From positions 1,426,001 through 1,490,000 of the forward strand of contig OY782506.1 in assembly GCA_963677755.1 (NCBI GenBank): a stretch of 64,000 bases of DNA, given 5' to 3'. Origin of the DNA: JAIOSF01 sp963677755 (GTDB taxonomy: Bacteria; Campylobacterota; Campylobacteria; Campylobacterales; Arcobacteraceae). The notes beneath the pieces were generated by a model. It saw only the letters and a program-made list of their open reading frames with translations, was not told the origin of the DNA and did no database searches. The position numbers were made by a program, and so were the translations under genes. Below are positions 33,475 to 42,949 of this stretch, piece after piece (position 1 is the stretch's first letter; each line of letters opens with the position of its first letter).

Positions 33475-35310
33475 TTAACTTATCATATTTAATTTACAGT
33501 GGTATGTGATAAATTTTTTAAATTTATTGACAATTTTAAAACTATCTTTTAATAAGTCTTTCTCTAGAATAGTGAGTTTTGAAGGATTAACATAGTTGTC
33601 AAGTTCCTCTCTTTTATCAATTTTTTCTAATCTAAATTTTAATCGTAATGTAAGAAGAAAATTAAATGACTCTATAATTTCATCAGTAAATTCCCTATCA
33701 AGTATCTCTAAATCATTCAGTTCTTTTAATCTGTCAACAGTATTAGTAGATTGAAGCCTTTTTTCTATTGCTAAAGTTCTTACCCCATGAACAATAGGGA
33801 AAATGCCACCTTTTTTAATATCTAACTCATCTTTATGCAAATCCTTATCAACAATAAAATCACTAAACAATCCTAAAGGTGTTTCAAAAGATATAATAGG
33901 TTTCGCAAAATATGGATAAAATGATGGTGAATTTTCACAAATAACAAACAGGTGTTCTTTTAATTTTGTTAATAAACTTTTATCCCCTGTAATTGCAACT
34001 GCATCATAAAAAATTGCTAAATTTATATAGTTTTCCTCACTTGGTTTATGTATCCAATTAAAAATTATCTCTTTAAACTTGGTAATATTTTGTACCCAAA
34101 AAGGATTTGATACCATTATATTTCCATCACAAAGAGGATATCCAAATGTCACAAGATGCTCTGTGAAAGTTTGAGTATACTTCATAATATCATCATAAGC
34201 CATAGTACAATCATCAGCTAAAATCAAAGCATTATCTTGATCTGTTCTTAAAATTTGTTCACTTCGTCCTTCGCTTCCCATAATTATAAGAGTTGATTTC
34301 TCTTTAAGTTCTTCTGGTGCTGTAAGTTCAAATAGTTTTTCAAATAACTTCTCATTAAGTTGAGAAATAAGTTTCGAAATATATCTTACTTTGACACCTT
34401 TTTCATATAAAACTCTAATAGTTCGTATAAATTTACTACTTGCTTCTTTTAATTCTTCAACTGTTTTGGCTTCTTCTATTAACATACTTGTTGAATGTGT
34501 ATGAGAAGCAAAAAAACTACTTAAACTCACAATATCTAATATCCCAATAATCTCACCCTCTTTTTTTACAACAAGTCTTTTAAGATTGTGTTTTGCCATT
34601 TGAAGTTGAGCATTAAATAAAAAATCAGTCGCTTCAATATATTTTAGTCCATAGGTTGTGATTTGACTCACAGGTCCATCTAAATCCATCCGTTTTAAAG
34701 CAACTTTTTTTACAAAACTAGAATCTGTAACTATCCCTATCTCCCCATCTGCTCTTTTAACTAAAATTGATTGAATTTTGTTTGAAGTTAGCTGAACAAC
34801 TGTACCATATATTGTTTCTCTTTCATCTATATAAATTGGTTTTTGTAAATAAGCATCTTCAACTTTTGACATAGCAAAATCCAAAAGCTTCTTTTTCTCT
34901 TCATTTTGCATACTTGAATTAAGTTTTTGTGATATGGTAGAGAAAAAATAACTCTCTAATGCATTATTTTGATACATATATTTTAGAAATATCTCTTTTG
35001 GTAAGGCATACAAAATTGATTCTTGAACTGTTACAAAACTACTTTTTATTTTATTTTCTATAAGTGTAATTGGATCAAAATATTCATTTGCTGAATATAC
35101 AGAAAGTACCTCGTCTTCAAGTTTTTCTTGCACTACACCTTTAATAATAAAGTAAAGAAATTTAGCATTTTTAACTGGTGATAAAATCTCTTCATCATTT
35201 TTGAAATACAATATATCTAAGTGACTACATATCTCTTCAAGTTCATTATTTAACAAATTATCAAAAGGCTTTATATTTTTAATAAAACTTTTTATCTCTA
35301 AAAGACTCAT
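33475..35310 (-). CDS. cNMP-binding, CBS and DUF294 nucleotidyltransferase-like signalling protein
   Basis: A 611-residue cytoplasmic protein with four parts: a cyclic-nucleotide-binding-like domain (about 10-130), a CBS pair (about 155-275), a DUF294 nucleotidyltransferase-like domain with LIIMGSEGRSEQILRTDQDN near 340-360, and the DUF294 C-terminal helical domain (about 470-605). The GS..R.EQ and D.D motifs resemble the GlnD nucleotidyltransferase core. Proteins of this type sit beside actP or acs in many proteobacteria and probably sense nucleotides; the target is not known. It starts 50 bp after the actP terminator and so has its own promoter. Confidence 0.85.
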   Translation of the reverse strand: MSLLEIKSFIKNIKPFDNLLNNELEEICSHLDILYFKNDEEILSPVKNAKFLYFIIKGVVQEKLEDEVLSVYSANEYFDPITLIENKIKSSFVTVQESILYALPKEIFLKYMYQNNALESYFFSTISQKLNSSMQNEEKKKLLDFAMSKVEDAYLQKPIYIDERETIYGTVVQLTSNKIQSILVKRADGEIGIVTDSSFVKKVALKRMDLDGPVSQITTYGLKYIEATDFLFNAQLQMAKHNLKRLVVKKEGEIIGILDIVSLSSFFASHTHSTSMLIEEAKTVEELKEASSKFIRTIRVLYEKGVKVRYISKLISQLNEKLFEKLFELTAPEELKEKSTLIIMGSEGRSEQILRTDQDNALILADDCTMAYDDIMKYTQTFTEHLVTFGYPLCDGNIMVSNPFWVQNITKFKEIIFNWIHKPSEENYINLAIFYDAVAITGDKSLLTKLKEHLFVICENSPSFYPYFAKPIISFETPLGLFSDFIVDKDLHKDELDIKKGGIFPIVHGVRTLAIEKRLQSTNTVDRLKELNDLEILDREFTDEIIESFNFLLTLRLKFRLEKIDKREELDNYVNPSKLTILEKDLLKDSFKIVNKFKKFITYHCKLNMIS

Positions 35311-35355
35311 ATATTTTCCTTCTCTTTTCTTATATAATCATAATACAAATTACAT

Positions 35356-35383
35356 AAAAAAAGCCCCTTATTTAAAGGGGCTT
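35356..35383 (-). terminator. intrinsic terminator after actP
   Basis: A 9-bp perfect stem AAGCCCCTT/AAGGGGCTT (35361-35383), loop ATTTA; read on the minus strand it is followed by a T run. It ends the DUF485-actP transcript. Confidence 0.88.
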
Positions 35384-35426
35384 AAATTTGATTTTAAACT
35401 CTAACTAAACTTTGTCTCATCTGTTT

Positions 35427-37094
35427 TTAGTGGTTAACAGCGCTATCTGCACCAATACCAGTTTGACATCTAATATTTTGAGCATCAAACTCATCAATAC
35501 ATCTAGCAGCATCATCACTACTATCTGTAATAGAGAAGAACCAAATCGCAATAAATGCCATAGGTACACTAAATACAGCTGGGAATTTATATGGAACTAA
35601 TGCTTCACCCATCCCTAAAATTTGAGTCCATACAACAGGACCTAATATTACAAGAATTAAGGCAGACGCTAGACCTATATATCCACCAACTACAGCACCT
35701 CTTGTTGTTAATTTTTTCCAGAAGATTGACATAAACAATACTGGGAAGTTTGCACTTGCAGCAATTGTAAATGCTAAGGCAACAACGAACGCAATATTTT
35801 GTTTCTCAAATGCGATACCAAAAACAATTGCTAATATACCAATAACTATAGTAGCATATTTAGATACCTTCATCTCTTTTTTCTCATCAACTTTTTTACC
35901 ATCTGCAAAAGCATTTGCATAAAGGTCATGTGATACAGCAGATGCACCAGCTAGTGTTAATCCAGATACAACCGCTAAGATTGTAGCAAAAGCAACAGCA
36001 GAGATAAACCCTAAGAAGTAATCACCACCAACAGCATGTGCAAGCCAAATAGCAGCCATATTGTTCATACCTTTAAGTGTATGACCATCTTCAGCTAAAT
36101 AAGTTCCACCTTCAGCACCAAGAACAAGTACAATAGCACCAAATCCCATAATAAATGTAAGGATATAGAAGTAACCAATTAAACCAGTTGCAACAAATAC
36201 AGACTTTCTAGCTTCTTTTGCATCAGCAACAGTAAAGAATCTCATAAGAATATGAGGAAGACCAGCTGTACCAAACATTAAAGCGATACCTAAAGAGATT
36301 GCAGAAACAGGATCAGATACAAGTCCACCTGGGCTCATAATTTCAGTACCTTTTGAGTGAATCTCAGTTGCTGTTCTAAATAGCTCTTCAAAACTAAATC
36401 CAAATTGTGCCATAACCATAATTGACATAAATGTTGTACCACAAAGCAATAAAATAGCTTTAATAATTTGTACCCAAGTAGTTGCAAGCATTCCACCAAA
36501 AGCAACATAAAGGATCATCAACATACCAACTAAAACAACTGCAAACTCATAATCTAATCCAAATAAAATCTCAATAAGTTTACCAGAACCAACCATTTGA
36601 GCGATTAGATAAAGGATAACAACTGAAATTGAACCAAGTGCAGCTAAAATTCTTACAGGTTTTTGTTGTAATCTATAAGCAGTAACATCAGCAAATGTAT
36701 ATTTACCAAGATTTCTTAATTGTTCAGAAATCATAAATAAAATTACAGGCCAACCAACTAAAAATCCAATAGAGAAAATAAGTCCATCATAACCTTTTAA
36801 GTATACCATTCCAGTAATACCAAGAAAAGATGCAGCTGACATATAATCTCCAGCAATTGCAGTACCATTTTGAGTACCTGTTATACCACCACCAGCAGTA
36901 TAAAAATCACTTGCAGATTTTGTTTTCTTTGAAGCCCAGTAAGTAATACCAAGTGTAGCAAAAACAAAAAGAAAGAACATAATAATAGCTGGTACATTTA
37001 ACTCTTCAGCTTTTGTTCCTGCTCCCAAATCAGCACCTGCTGCAAATGCTACAGCAACACTAATAAATAATAAAGATAAAATTCTACCCAACAT
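35427..37094 (-). CDS. actP: cation/acetate symporter
   Basis: Sodium/solute symporter family (SSS) transporter, 555 residues, with about 13 membrane helices and a signal-like N-terminal segment (first 20 residues, followed by the AEELNVPAIIMF region). Signatures are ASDFYTAGGGITGTQNG near 61-77 and GDYMSAASFLGITG near 81-94, both typical of ActP. It imports acetate and related short acids. Its ATG overlaps the stop of DUF485 by one base, as in the yjcH-actP pair of E. coli, and it ends in a strong terminator. Confidence 0.93.
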   Translation of the reverse strand: MLGRILSLLFISVAVAFAAGADLGAGTKAEELNVPAIIMFFLFVFATLGITYWASKKTKSASDFYTAGGGITGTQNGTAIAGDYMSAASFLGITGMVYLKGYDGLIFSIGFLVGWPVILFMISEQLRNLGKYTFADVTAYRLQQKPVRILAALGSISVVILYLIAQMVGSGKLIEILFGLDYEFAVVLVGMLMILYVAFGGMLATTWVQIIKAILLLCGTTFMSIMVMAQFGFSFEELFRTATEIHSKGTEIMSPGGLVSDPVSAISLGIALMFGTAGLPHILMRFFTVADAKEARKSVFVATGLIGYFYILTFIMGFGAIVLVLGAEGGTYLAEDGHTLKGMNNMAAIWLAHAVGGDYFLGFISAVAFATILAVVSGLTLAGASAVSHDLYANAFADGKKVDEKKEMKVSKYATIVIGILAIVFGIAFEKQNIAFVVALAFTIAASANFPVLFMSIFWKKLTTRGAVVGGYIGLASALILVILGPVVWTQILGMGEALVPYKFPAVFSVPMAFIAIWFFSITDSSDDAARCIDEFDAQNIRCQTGIGADSAVNH

Positions 37095-37411
37095 TATTTC
37101 ATCTCCTTAGCAATATCTTCTTTAAGTTTACTTGTTAAATCGTCAAACTCACTGTTTGCTCTTTGAACATACACACCTGTTAATACAAAAGCAAAAACAA
37201 TAATTGCTACACCTACAGGTATCCCCCATGTTGTTAGTCCTCCACTAATACTAGCTCCTAATGTTTCAGGGCTAAATGCAATAAATAATATAAATGCATA
37301 ATAAACCACTAAAATCGTAATTGTTAATTTCCAAGCAAATGCACCTCTTTCAGTAATAAGTTTCTGATAAGAAGGATTTGCTTTGATTTTTTCTACCATC
37401 GCTTTATCCAC
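37094..37411 (-). CDS. DUF485 membrane protein (YjcH-like) partner of actP
   Basis: A 105-residue protein with two membrane helices (about 26-48 and 61-86) and the typical DUF485 N-terminus NPSYQKLITERGAFAW. The usual neighbour of actP in E. coli and relatives; its exact role is unknown. It starts at a GTG preceded by GGAG 6-7 bases upstream. Promoter with the shared direct repeat lies upstream, so this pair should be controlled together with acsA. Confidence 0.88.
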   Translation of the reverse strand: MDKAMVEKIKANPSYQKLITERGAFAWKLTITILVVYYAFILFIAFSPETLGASISGGLTTWGIPVGVAIIVFAFVLTGVYVQRANSEFDDLTSKLKEDIAKEMK

Positions 37412-37440
37412 AATAATCTCCTTTTTTTTATATCAAATTG

Positions 37441-37473
37441 ATTGTATGGATACTGCGTAGCATTAAAGTAGCA
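37441..37473 (-). promoter_or_regulatory. DUF485-actP promoter with direct-repeat activator site
   Basis: On the minus strand TGCTACTTTAATGCTA (37473-37458), 11 bp, then TACAAT (37446-37441). It matches the acsA site in 13 of 16 positions and has identical spacing to the -10 box. Upstream (37490-37530) lies a looser pair TGTAAC/GTTACA. Confidence 0.55.
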
Positions 37474-37558
37474 ATTTATGTTATTTGTAACTTTTCGTAT
37501 AATAAAATTTTTCATATGTTACAATAGTAAACATATTTTAGAAATTTTTTGGAAACTT

Positions 37559-38740
37559 TTATCTAATATTTTTCTTTCGTTGTATTAGAATTAGTAATAT
37601 TACTAAAGATATAAATGATGTACTTATCATAAGATAAAATATATTATTAAGTCCACCATCATGAATCAAACTAGCAACAAAGCCAACTATTGCAGAGATT
37701 CCAAAACCTACAACGCCATTTAATGCAGTTGCTGTTCCACTTATTGTTTTAAAGTGTTCGAGAAGAAGTGACATTACATTTGCAAAAACAAACCCTAATG
37801 TAGATATATAAAGTACAAACCCAACAATCATAACTACTAATATATTTAATGATGATAAAAAATATAAACCAATTGCAATAACTATTTGGGCAATCATTGC
37901 AAATAAAAATATTTTTAAAGAGGAGTGTTTTTCTAATAACATTATATTTAACTTTGTTGTTACTAATATTCCTAAAGCATTTAGTCCAAATAAAAAAGAA
38001 AAATAGATACTTTCTAATTTATAATACTCCATATATATAAAAGAGGCTTTTGTAATAAAAATAAACAAAGCAGAGATTCCAAATCCACCTGCAAGCATTA
38101 ATAAAATAGCATTTTTATTTTTCAAAATAATTATATAGTTTGTAAAGATACTTTTATTTTTTATTTTAGGAGAGGTTTCTGGTAATTTCATCACAAAATA
38201 AAGAAGTGCCATAGTATATAAAGATAAAAATACAAAAATATATTGCCAAGATAAAAAGTGTAATATAGTAGCCCCTATAACTGGTGCAATCATTGGTGCT
38301 ATCATCATAACCATGGAGATCAGTGAAAATATTTTTGCACCCTCCTTCCCATGAAAGAGATCCCGTACAATTGCACTTGTATTTACAACAGCAAATCCCC
38401 CACCTATAGCTTGGAAAAATCTAAATATCCATAGTTGTTCTATACTTGAAGCGATGCTAATAAAAAAAGAGAATAAAATATAAATTGATAAACCTGCAAA
38501 AATAAATACTTTTCTCCCATACCTATCAGAAAGTGGTCCACCAATCAATTGCCCTAGTGCAAAACCTATAAGATAGATGCTCAATGTTACCTCTATTTGA
38601 TCAATAGAGGTATAAAAAAAATCTGAAATTTGTGTAAAAGAAGGAAGATACACATCAATTGCAAGTGGAGATATAGATGTGAGCATAGCTAATATAACTA
38701 TGAAACCTTTTGGTAAATTTTGTTTGACTTTATTATTCAT
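37559..38740 (-). CDS. Bcr/CflA-type MFS drug exporter
   Basis: A 393-residue major facilitator protein with 12 membrane helices. The opening STSISPLAIDVYLPSFTQIS-like stretch (residues 18-38) and LIGFALGQLIGGPLSDRYGRKV (about 57-79) are typical of the Bcr/CflA branch, which exports bicyclomycin, chloramphenicol or sulfonamides. Substrate cannot be told from sequence. It stands alone, with no regulator next to it. Confidence 0.85.
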   Translation of the reverse strand: MNNKVKQNLPKGFIVILAMLTSISPLAIDVYLPSFTQISDFFYTSIDQIEVTLSIYLIGFALGQLIGGPLSDRYGRKVFIFAGLSIYILFSFFISIASSIEQLWIFRFFQAIGGGFAVVNTSAIVRDLFHGKEGAKIFSLISMVMMIAPMIAPVIGATILHFLSWQYIFVFLSLYTMALLYFVMKLPETSPKIKNKSIFTNYIIILKNKNAILLMLAGGFGISALFIFITKASFIYMEYYKLESIYFSFLFGLNALGILVTTKLNIMLLEKHSSLKIFLFAMIAQIVIAIGLYFLSSLNILVVMIVGFVLYISTLGFVFANVMSLLLEHFKTISGTATALNGVVGFGISAIVGFVASLIHDGGLNNIFYLMISTSFISLVILLILIQRKKNIR

Positions 38741-38784
38741 TGGAAATTATAACTTATAGTCAATTAAAAAATAATGCAACTTCT

Positions 38785-39267
38785 TTATTCTTTAATTATT
38801 TCTACAATTTTAAAAGGTGAAATATCATTAGATTTTGCTATTTGAGTAAGTGTAGCTTCCTCTTCAAATTTTATATTTGCATTTTTTAATTTTAATTCTA
38901 CCATATCCATATCTAAACCTAAAACTTTTATTGAATCTTCAATAGGTGCAGATAAAACTGATTTAATAATCATCCCCTTACTACTTTTACCTGTTGATGC
39001 ATTTGCTACAAAACCTAAACTAACAAGAAAAATTATGATTGAAGAGATTAAAAAAACTTTTTTAGAAAAATATTTTTTCATACTTTTCCAATTAAAAAAA
39101 ACATGGAAAAATACTACTACTACAAATACTAATCCTAATATTTCATGCATCTCTTTTACATAGTTATCAAAAAAGTGAAAAAACATCATAACTCCACTTA
39201 TCCCTATAACCGTGAACACAACTGTTGTCAATGATGTTGCTGTATCTTTTGTAATAATTCTTTTCAT
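38785..39267 (-). CDS. DUF4405-like small membrane protein
   Basis: A 160-residue protein with three or so membrane helices (about 10-30, 40-60, 68-88). The conserved histidines around HFFDNYVKEMHEILG and VFFHVFFNWKSMKKYF resemble DUF4405, a cytochrome b561-like group, so haem binding is possible but not shown. The C-terminal half is a soluble domain ending in a small helix-turn-helix-like stretch (TLTQIAKSNDISPFKIVEII). It is divergent from the soxZ-like gene; no partner is obvious. Confidence 0.65.
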   Translation of the reverse strand: MKRIITKDTATSLTTVVFTVIGISGVMMFFHFFDNYVKEMHEILGLVFVVVVFFHVFFNWKSMKKYFSKKVFLISSIIIFLVSLGFVANASTGKSSKGMIIKSVLSAPIEDSIKVLGLDMDMVELKLKNANIKFEEEATLTQIAKSNDISPFKIVEIIKE

Positions 39268-39357
39268 TTATATCCTTTAAAAATTTATGATAATTATAAG
39301 AAATTTTTATTAATAAAAGTTTAACGAAATATAAACAAATTACACTATTTTTTTTGG

Positions 39358-39363
39358 TATAAT
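39358..39363 (+). promoter_or_regulatory. -10 box of the soxZ-like gene
   Basis: TATAAT preceded by GG and an eight-base T run, the form of Campylobacterota promoters that rely on the -10 and upstream T tracts. It is 27 bp before the ATG, which has AAGGA about 7 bases upstream. Confidence 0.45.
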
Positions 39364-39390
39364 ATTTTATTATAAATAAAGGATGAGTTT

Positions 39391-39684
39391 ATGAGAATAA
39401 AAGCAAAACTGAAAAACGATATTGTAATTGTAAAGATGATGGCTAAACATATTATGTTAAGTCAAACAGAAGCAAAAAGACTCGGTAAAACTGCTAACTA
39501 TATTACCAATATGTTAGGTTCTGTAGGTGATAAAATTGTATTTGAAGCTAGTACAAGTCAAACTTTGTCAAGAAATCCGTATGTAAAATTTAAATTTAAA
39601 GATGCCCAAAAAGGTGATACTTTAAAAATGTATTGGAAAGACTTATTAGGAAATGAAAAAACAAACACTGTAAAGATTAAATAG
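39391..39684 (+). CDS. soxZ: orphan SoxZ-like sulfur carrier protein
   Basis: A 97-residue single-domain SoxZ-like protein. It shows IKAKLKNDIVIVKMMAKHIM at the start and the strong family ending KIVFEASTSQTLSRNPYVKF followed by KGDTLKMYWKDLLGNEK. SoxZ normally pairs with SoxY, holding the sulfur substrate during periplasmic thiosulfate oxidation; it has no signal peptide because SoxY carries it through Tat. No soxY or other sox gene is within the window, so it may serve a soxY elsewhere or have a related function. The gene has its own promoter and is single. Confidence 0.78.
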   Translation: MRIKAKLKNDIVIVKMMAKHIMLSQTEAKRLGKTANYITNMLGSVGDKIVFEASTSQTLSRNPYVKFKFKDAQKGDTLKMYWKDLLGNEKTNTVKIK

Positions 39685-39695
39685 TAATATACTAT

Positions 39696-39920
39696 CTAAT
39701 CTTTAACCAATAGTGCCACTACTTTTCTTACCTGTGGCACTACAACAAAAATAGTAGGAAATGCCACTAAAAATGCTTTCCAGTAAGCTTCTATCCAAAA
39801 CCAAAATATACCATCAACAAATCCGATATTAATTAGAGTTACAATAAAACTCATAAAACCAGCCATAAAAGCTGCCATCACAAATGCGAACAATACAAAT
39901 TCATATTTTTTATCTATCAT
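39696..39920 (-). CDS. DUF2798 membrane protein
   Basis: A 74-residue membrane protein with two helices (about 8-30 and 44-62), the length and shape of DUF2798. Its start overlaps the RND pump stop by 4 bp, so it is the last gene of that operon. Role in efflux is unknown. A 9-bp inverted repeat in its coding region (39711-39742) has no U-tract. Confidence 0.75.
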   Translation of the reverse strand: MIDKKYEFVLFAFVMAAFMAGFMSFIVTLINIGFVDGIFWFWIEAYWKAFLVAFPTIFVVVPQVRKVVALLVKD

Positions 39921-42900
39921 ATAACTTTTCCTTTCTCATAAAATTTTCGTAAATACCTATCTATTGGATAGATAAATTTATACATAGCAGGTACTACAAG
40001 CAATGTAAGTATCGTTGAACTAATAAGTCCTCCAATAATTGCCAATGCCATAGGAGCATTTGACTCACTCCCTGCGCCTGTACCAAATGCCAATGGAATC
40101 ATAGCACCTATCATTGCAAAAGTGGTCATCAAAATAGGACGAAGTCTTTTTTCTCCTGCACTTAATAGTGCATCATCAACATTCATACCCTCTTCCACTG
40201 CTTTATTTGCAAAATCTACAACTAAAATCGCATTTTTCCCAACCATACCTAAAAGTAAGATTATACCAATCATTACAAACAAACTAAAACTATTACCACT
40301 TAAATATAAAGCAACCATAACTCCTGTAAAAGATAAAGGCATAGAAACCATAATAATCAAAGGTTGTAAAAAAGATTCATATAACGCTGCTAAAATTAAA
40401 TAAATTAAAATCACAGCTAACAATACAGCCCCACCAAATGCAGCTGCTGTATCTGCCATATTTTCAATATCTCCTGTATATCTATAGTTGTATCCTTTCG
40501 GTAAAAGTTCTTTTATATTAGTATCTACGGCTGTTACAACATTATTTAAACTATCACCAAATAACCCAGCTGTTACTAAAACTTTTCTTTCTCTATCAAA
40601 TCTATTTATTGAAGCTATTGTTGTATCTTCTTGGAAAGTAACTAACCCCTCTAGTGATACAAACTCTCCATTTTGAGCTCGTACTTGTAGCTTTTTCATA
40701 TCCTCTATTGATTTTCTATATTGATCTTCAAAACGAAGTGTTATATCAAATTGTCTCCCTTTCTCTTCATAAAATGAGATTGCACTATCACTATTATATG
40801 CACTTGATAGTATCCCTGCTATCTCATTTGCACTTACCCCTGCAACTTGGGTATTTTGTCTTTTGATATTGATTTTTATCTGAGGTTTTCCACTCTCATA
40901 ATCTCTATCAATATTAACTAATCCTTTTGTATTTTTCAACATCTCCATAACTTTTGTAGTGGTTTGTTCTAATACTTCAAGATCATCTCCTGTTATAACT
41001 ATCTGTACAGGGGCATTTGAACTTCCTGTATCAAAAGGTGGCAAATCTTCAACTGTAATAGTCATATTTTTGATTGATTTAAATTCATTTGTGTATTTTA
41101 CAACCATATCTTCTTGACTTATACCAACTCTTTGTTCTTTTGGTTTCATCTTTACATATATTTTAGCTTTATGTATCTCTTTTGCACTATTGTATCCTAT
41201 AGAGATTACACTATATTCAACTGCTGTGTCTTTTTCAATTTTGTCAACTAAAGGTTGTATATTCTTCTTCATATTTTCTAAACTTGTACCAACGGGTGCT
41301 TTAATAAATACTTGAAACTCACTATTATCTTCCATAGGCATAAAATCCATACCAACAGTAAGTTTAGTTGAAGCAACAAGTAAAACAATAGTACAAATAA
41401 TAGTGAGTGTTTTAAATCGTAATAGTTGTCTTAAAATAGCCACATAAGTTGTGTCTAACTTCACAAAAAATGGCTCAGTAAAATGGTAAAATCTACTCTC
41501 ACTAGCATTTAAAACTCTAGCACCAACCGCTGGAATAAACATAACTGCAACTAAATAAGATAGTACAATACCAGCAGCAACAGTCATAGCAAAAGAGTTA
41601 AAAAACATCCCTACAATTCCATCCATAAAAGCAACAGGGATAAATACTGCTAATAAAACAGAAGAGATAGCCAAAATAGAAAAAGCTACCTCTTTAATCC
41701 CCTCAACAGAAGCTAAAAAAGGCTCCATTCCATCTTCAAGTTTTTTTGTAATATTTTCAATAACAACAATAGCATCATCTATAAATATCCCAATAGCCAA
41801 AGTAAGACCAATAAGTGTCAAACGGTTTAAATCATATCCAAGCCAATCAATAATTGCAAAAGTACCTATAATAGATGTTGGAATTGCAAGAGCAGAGATA
41901 AAAGTTGCCGTAAAATTTCGCAAAAAGAAAAACACAATAATAATTGCCAAAATTGAACCATAAATAAGGTCAAAAGTTACATTATTAATGTTTACCATTA
42001 TCTTATCACTTTGATCTTGCAATAACTGTATTGTGTAATCTTCTCCTGCAATAGTTTCAAGGGTTGGCAAAACTTTCTTTACCTCTTTTATAATATTAAG
42101 TACATTTTCTCCAGATATTTTTTTTACCTCAAGCATTACACCTTGATTTCCATTAAATGAAGAGAAACTACTACTATCACTTAATCCATCTTCTATTTTT
42201 GCAATATCCTTTAATTTTATACCTGGTTTTATAAGTATATTAGATAACTCTTCCACACTTAATGCATCTGCTTCAACTTTGATAACAACCTCTTGGGCAT
42301 CATTGATTAACTTTCCAGCTCCTTGTGAGATATTTTGACTACTTATGATTTGTTGCAATTCATAAGGTGTTAGGTCATATTTATTAAGCAAAAAAGGGTT
42401 GATATAGATTCGTATCTCTCTATCTTGATACCCTACAATATTCACCTCACCTACCCCTTGTATCCTTTGAAGTTTTGGTTTTAATTTCTCATCAGAGAGT
42501 CGCATTAAAGCTGTAGCATCACCTTTCTTCGTAGAGACAAATAGTGAGATAACAGCACCTGTAGCTCCAAGTTTTTTCACCACAGGTTTTTCCGCCTCAT
42601 CAGGAAGTATTAGTGAACCTATCTTATCTCGTACATCATTTGTAGCTACATCTAAATCTTTAAAAAGTTCAAACTGTACAGTTACAACACTAAACCCATC
42701 ATAACTATTTGACATAAGTTTATCAATACCATCTATTCCACTTACAACCTCTTCGATTTTGTCTGTGATTTTGGTCTCAACGGTACTTGCATCTGCTCCA
42801 TTATAAGCTGTCTGAATTGTCACAACTGGGAAATCAACATTTGGGAAAAGGTTTATAGGCATTGTTTTATATGAGATAAGTCCAAAAACTATAAAAGTCA

Positions 42901-42949
42901 ATACACCCATAAGAGTAGTTATGGGTCTATTGATTGCAAATTTATACAT
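39917..42949 (-). CDS. RND-family efflux pump, permease subunit
   Basis: Inner-membrane proton-driven pump, 1010 residues, with 12 membrane helices and two large periplasmic loops. The proton-relay motif GIFIDDAIVVIENI in TM4 (about residue 390) and the second-half motif LLLGMVGKNAILVVDFANKA in the TM10 region are present. It belongs to the HAE1/AcrB-like family, slightly shorter than AcrB. Its own operon has no adaptor (MFP) or TolC gene: upstream is an unknown membrane protein overlapping by one base, and downstream DUF2798. The TolC and adaptor at 57.2-59.1 kb lack a pump, so this may be their partner. Confidence 0.92.
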   Translation of the reverse strand: MYKFAINRPITTLMGVLTFIVFGLISYKTMPINLFPNVDFPVVTIQTAYNGADASTVETKITDKIEEVVSGIDGIDKLMSNSYDGFSVVTVQFELFKDLDVATNDVRDKIGSLILPDEAEKPVVKKLGATGAVISLFVSTKKGDATALMRLSDEKLKPKLQRIQGVGEVNIVGYQDREIRIYINPFLLNKYDLTPYELQQIISSQNISQGAGKLINDAQEVVIKVEADALSVEELSNILIKPGIKLKDIAKIEDGLSDSSSFSSFNGNQGVMLEVKKISGENVLNIIKEVKKVLPTLETIAGEDYTIQLLQDQSDKIMVNINNVTFDLIYGSILAIIIVFFFLRNFTATFISALAIPTSIIGTFAIIDWLGYDLNRLTLIGLTLAIGIFIDDAIVVIENITKKLEDGMEPFLASVEGIKEVAFSILAISSVLLAVFIPVAFMDGIVGMFFNSFAMTVAAGIVLSYLVAVMFIPAVGARVLNASESRFYHFTEPFFVKLDTTYVAILRQLLRFKTLTIICTIVLLVASTKLTVGMDFMPMEDNSEFQVFIKAPVGTSLENMKKNIQPLVDKIEKDTAVEYSVISIGYNSAKEIHKAKIYVKMKPKEQRVGISQEDMVVKYTNEFKSIKNMTITVEDLPPFDTGSSNAPVQIVITGDDLEVLEQTTTKVMEMLKNTKGLVNIDRDYESGKPQIKINIKRQNTQVAGVSANEIAGILSSAYNSDSAISFYEEKGRQFDITLRFEDQYRKSIEDMKKLQVRAQNGEFVSLEGLVTFQEDTTIASINRFDRERKVLVTAGLFGDSLNNVVTAVDTNIKELLPKGYNYRYTGDIENMADTAAAFGGAVLLAVILIYLILAALYESFLQPLIIMVSMPLSFTGVMVALYLSGNSFSLFVMIGIILLLGMVGKNAILVVDFANKAVEEGMNVDDALLSAGEKRLRPILMTTFAMIGAMIPLAFGTGAGSESNAPMALAIIGGLISSTILTLLVVPAMYKFIYPIDRYLRKFYEKGKVI

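Noticed and set aside
39711..39742. Perfect 9-bp inverted repeat TAGTGCCAC/GTGGCACTA with a 14-base loop
   Set aside because: It lies in the coding region of the DUF2798 gene, is followed by no T run on either strand and is explained by repeated Val-Val codons.
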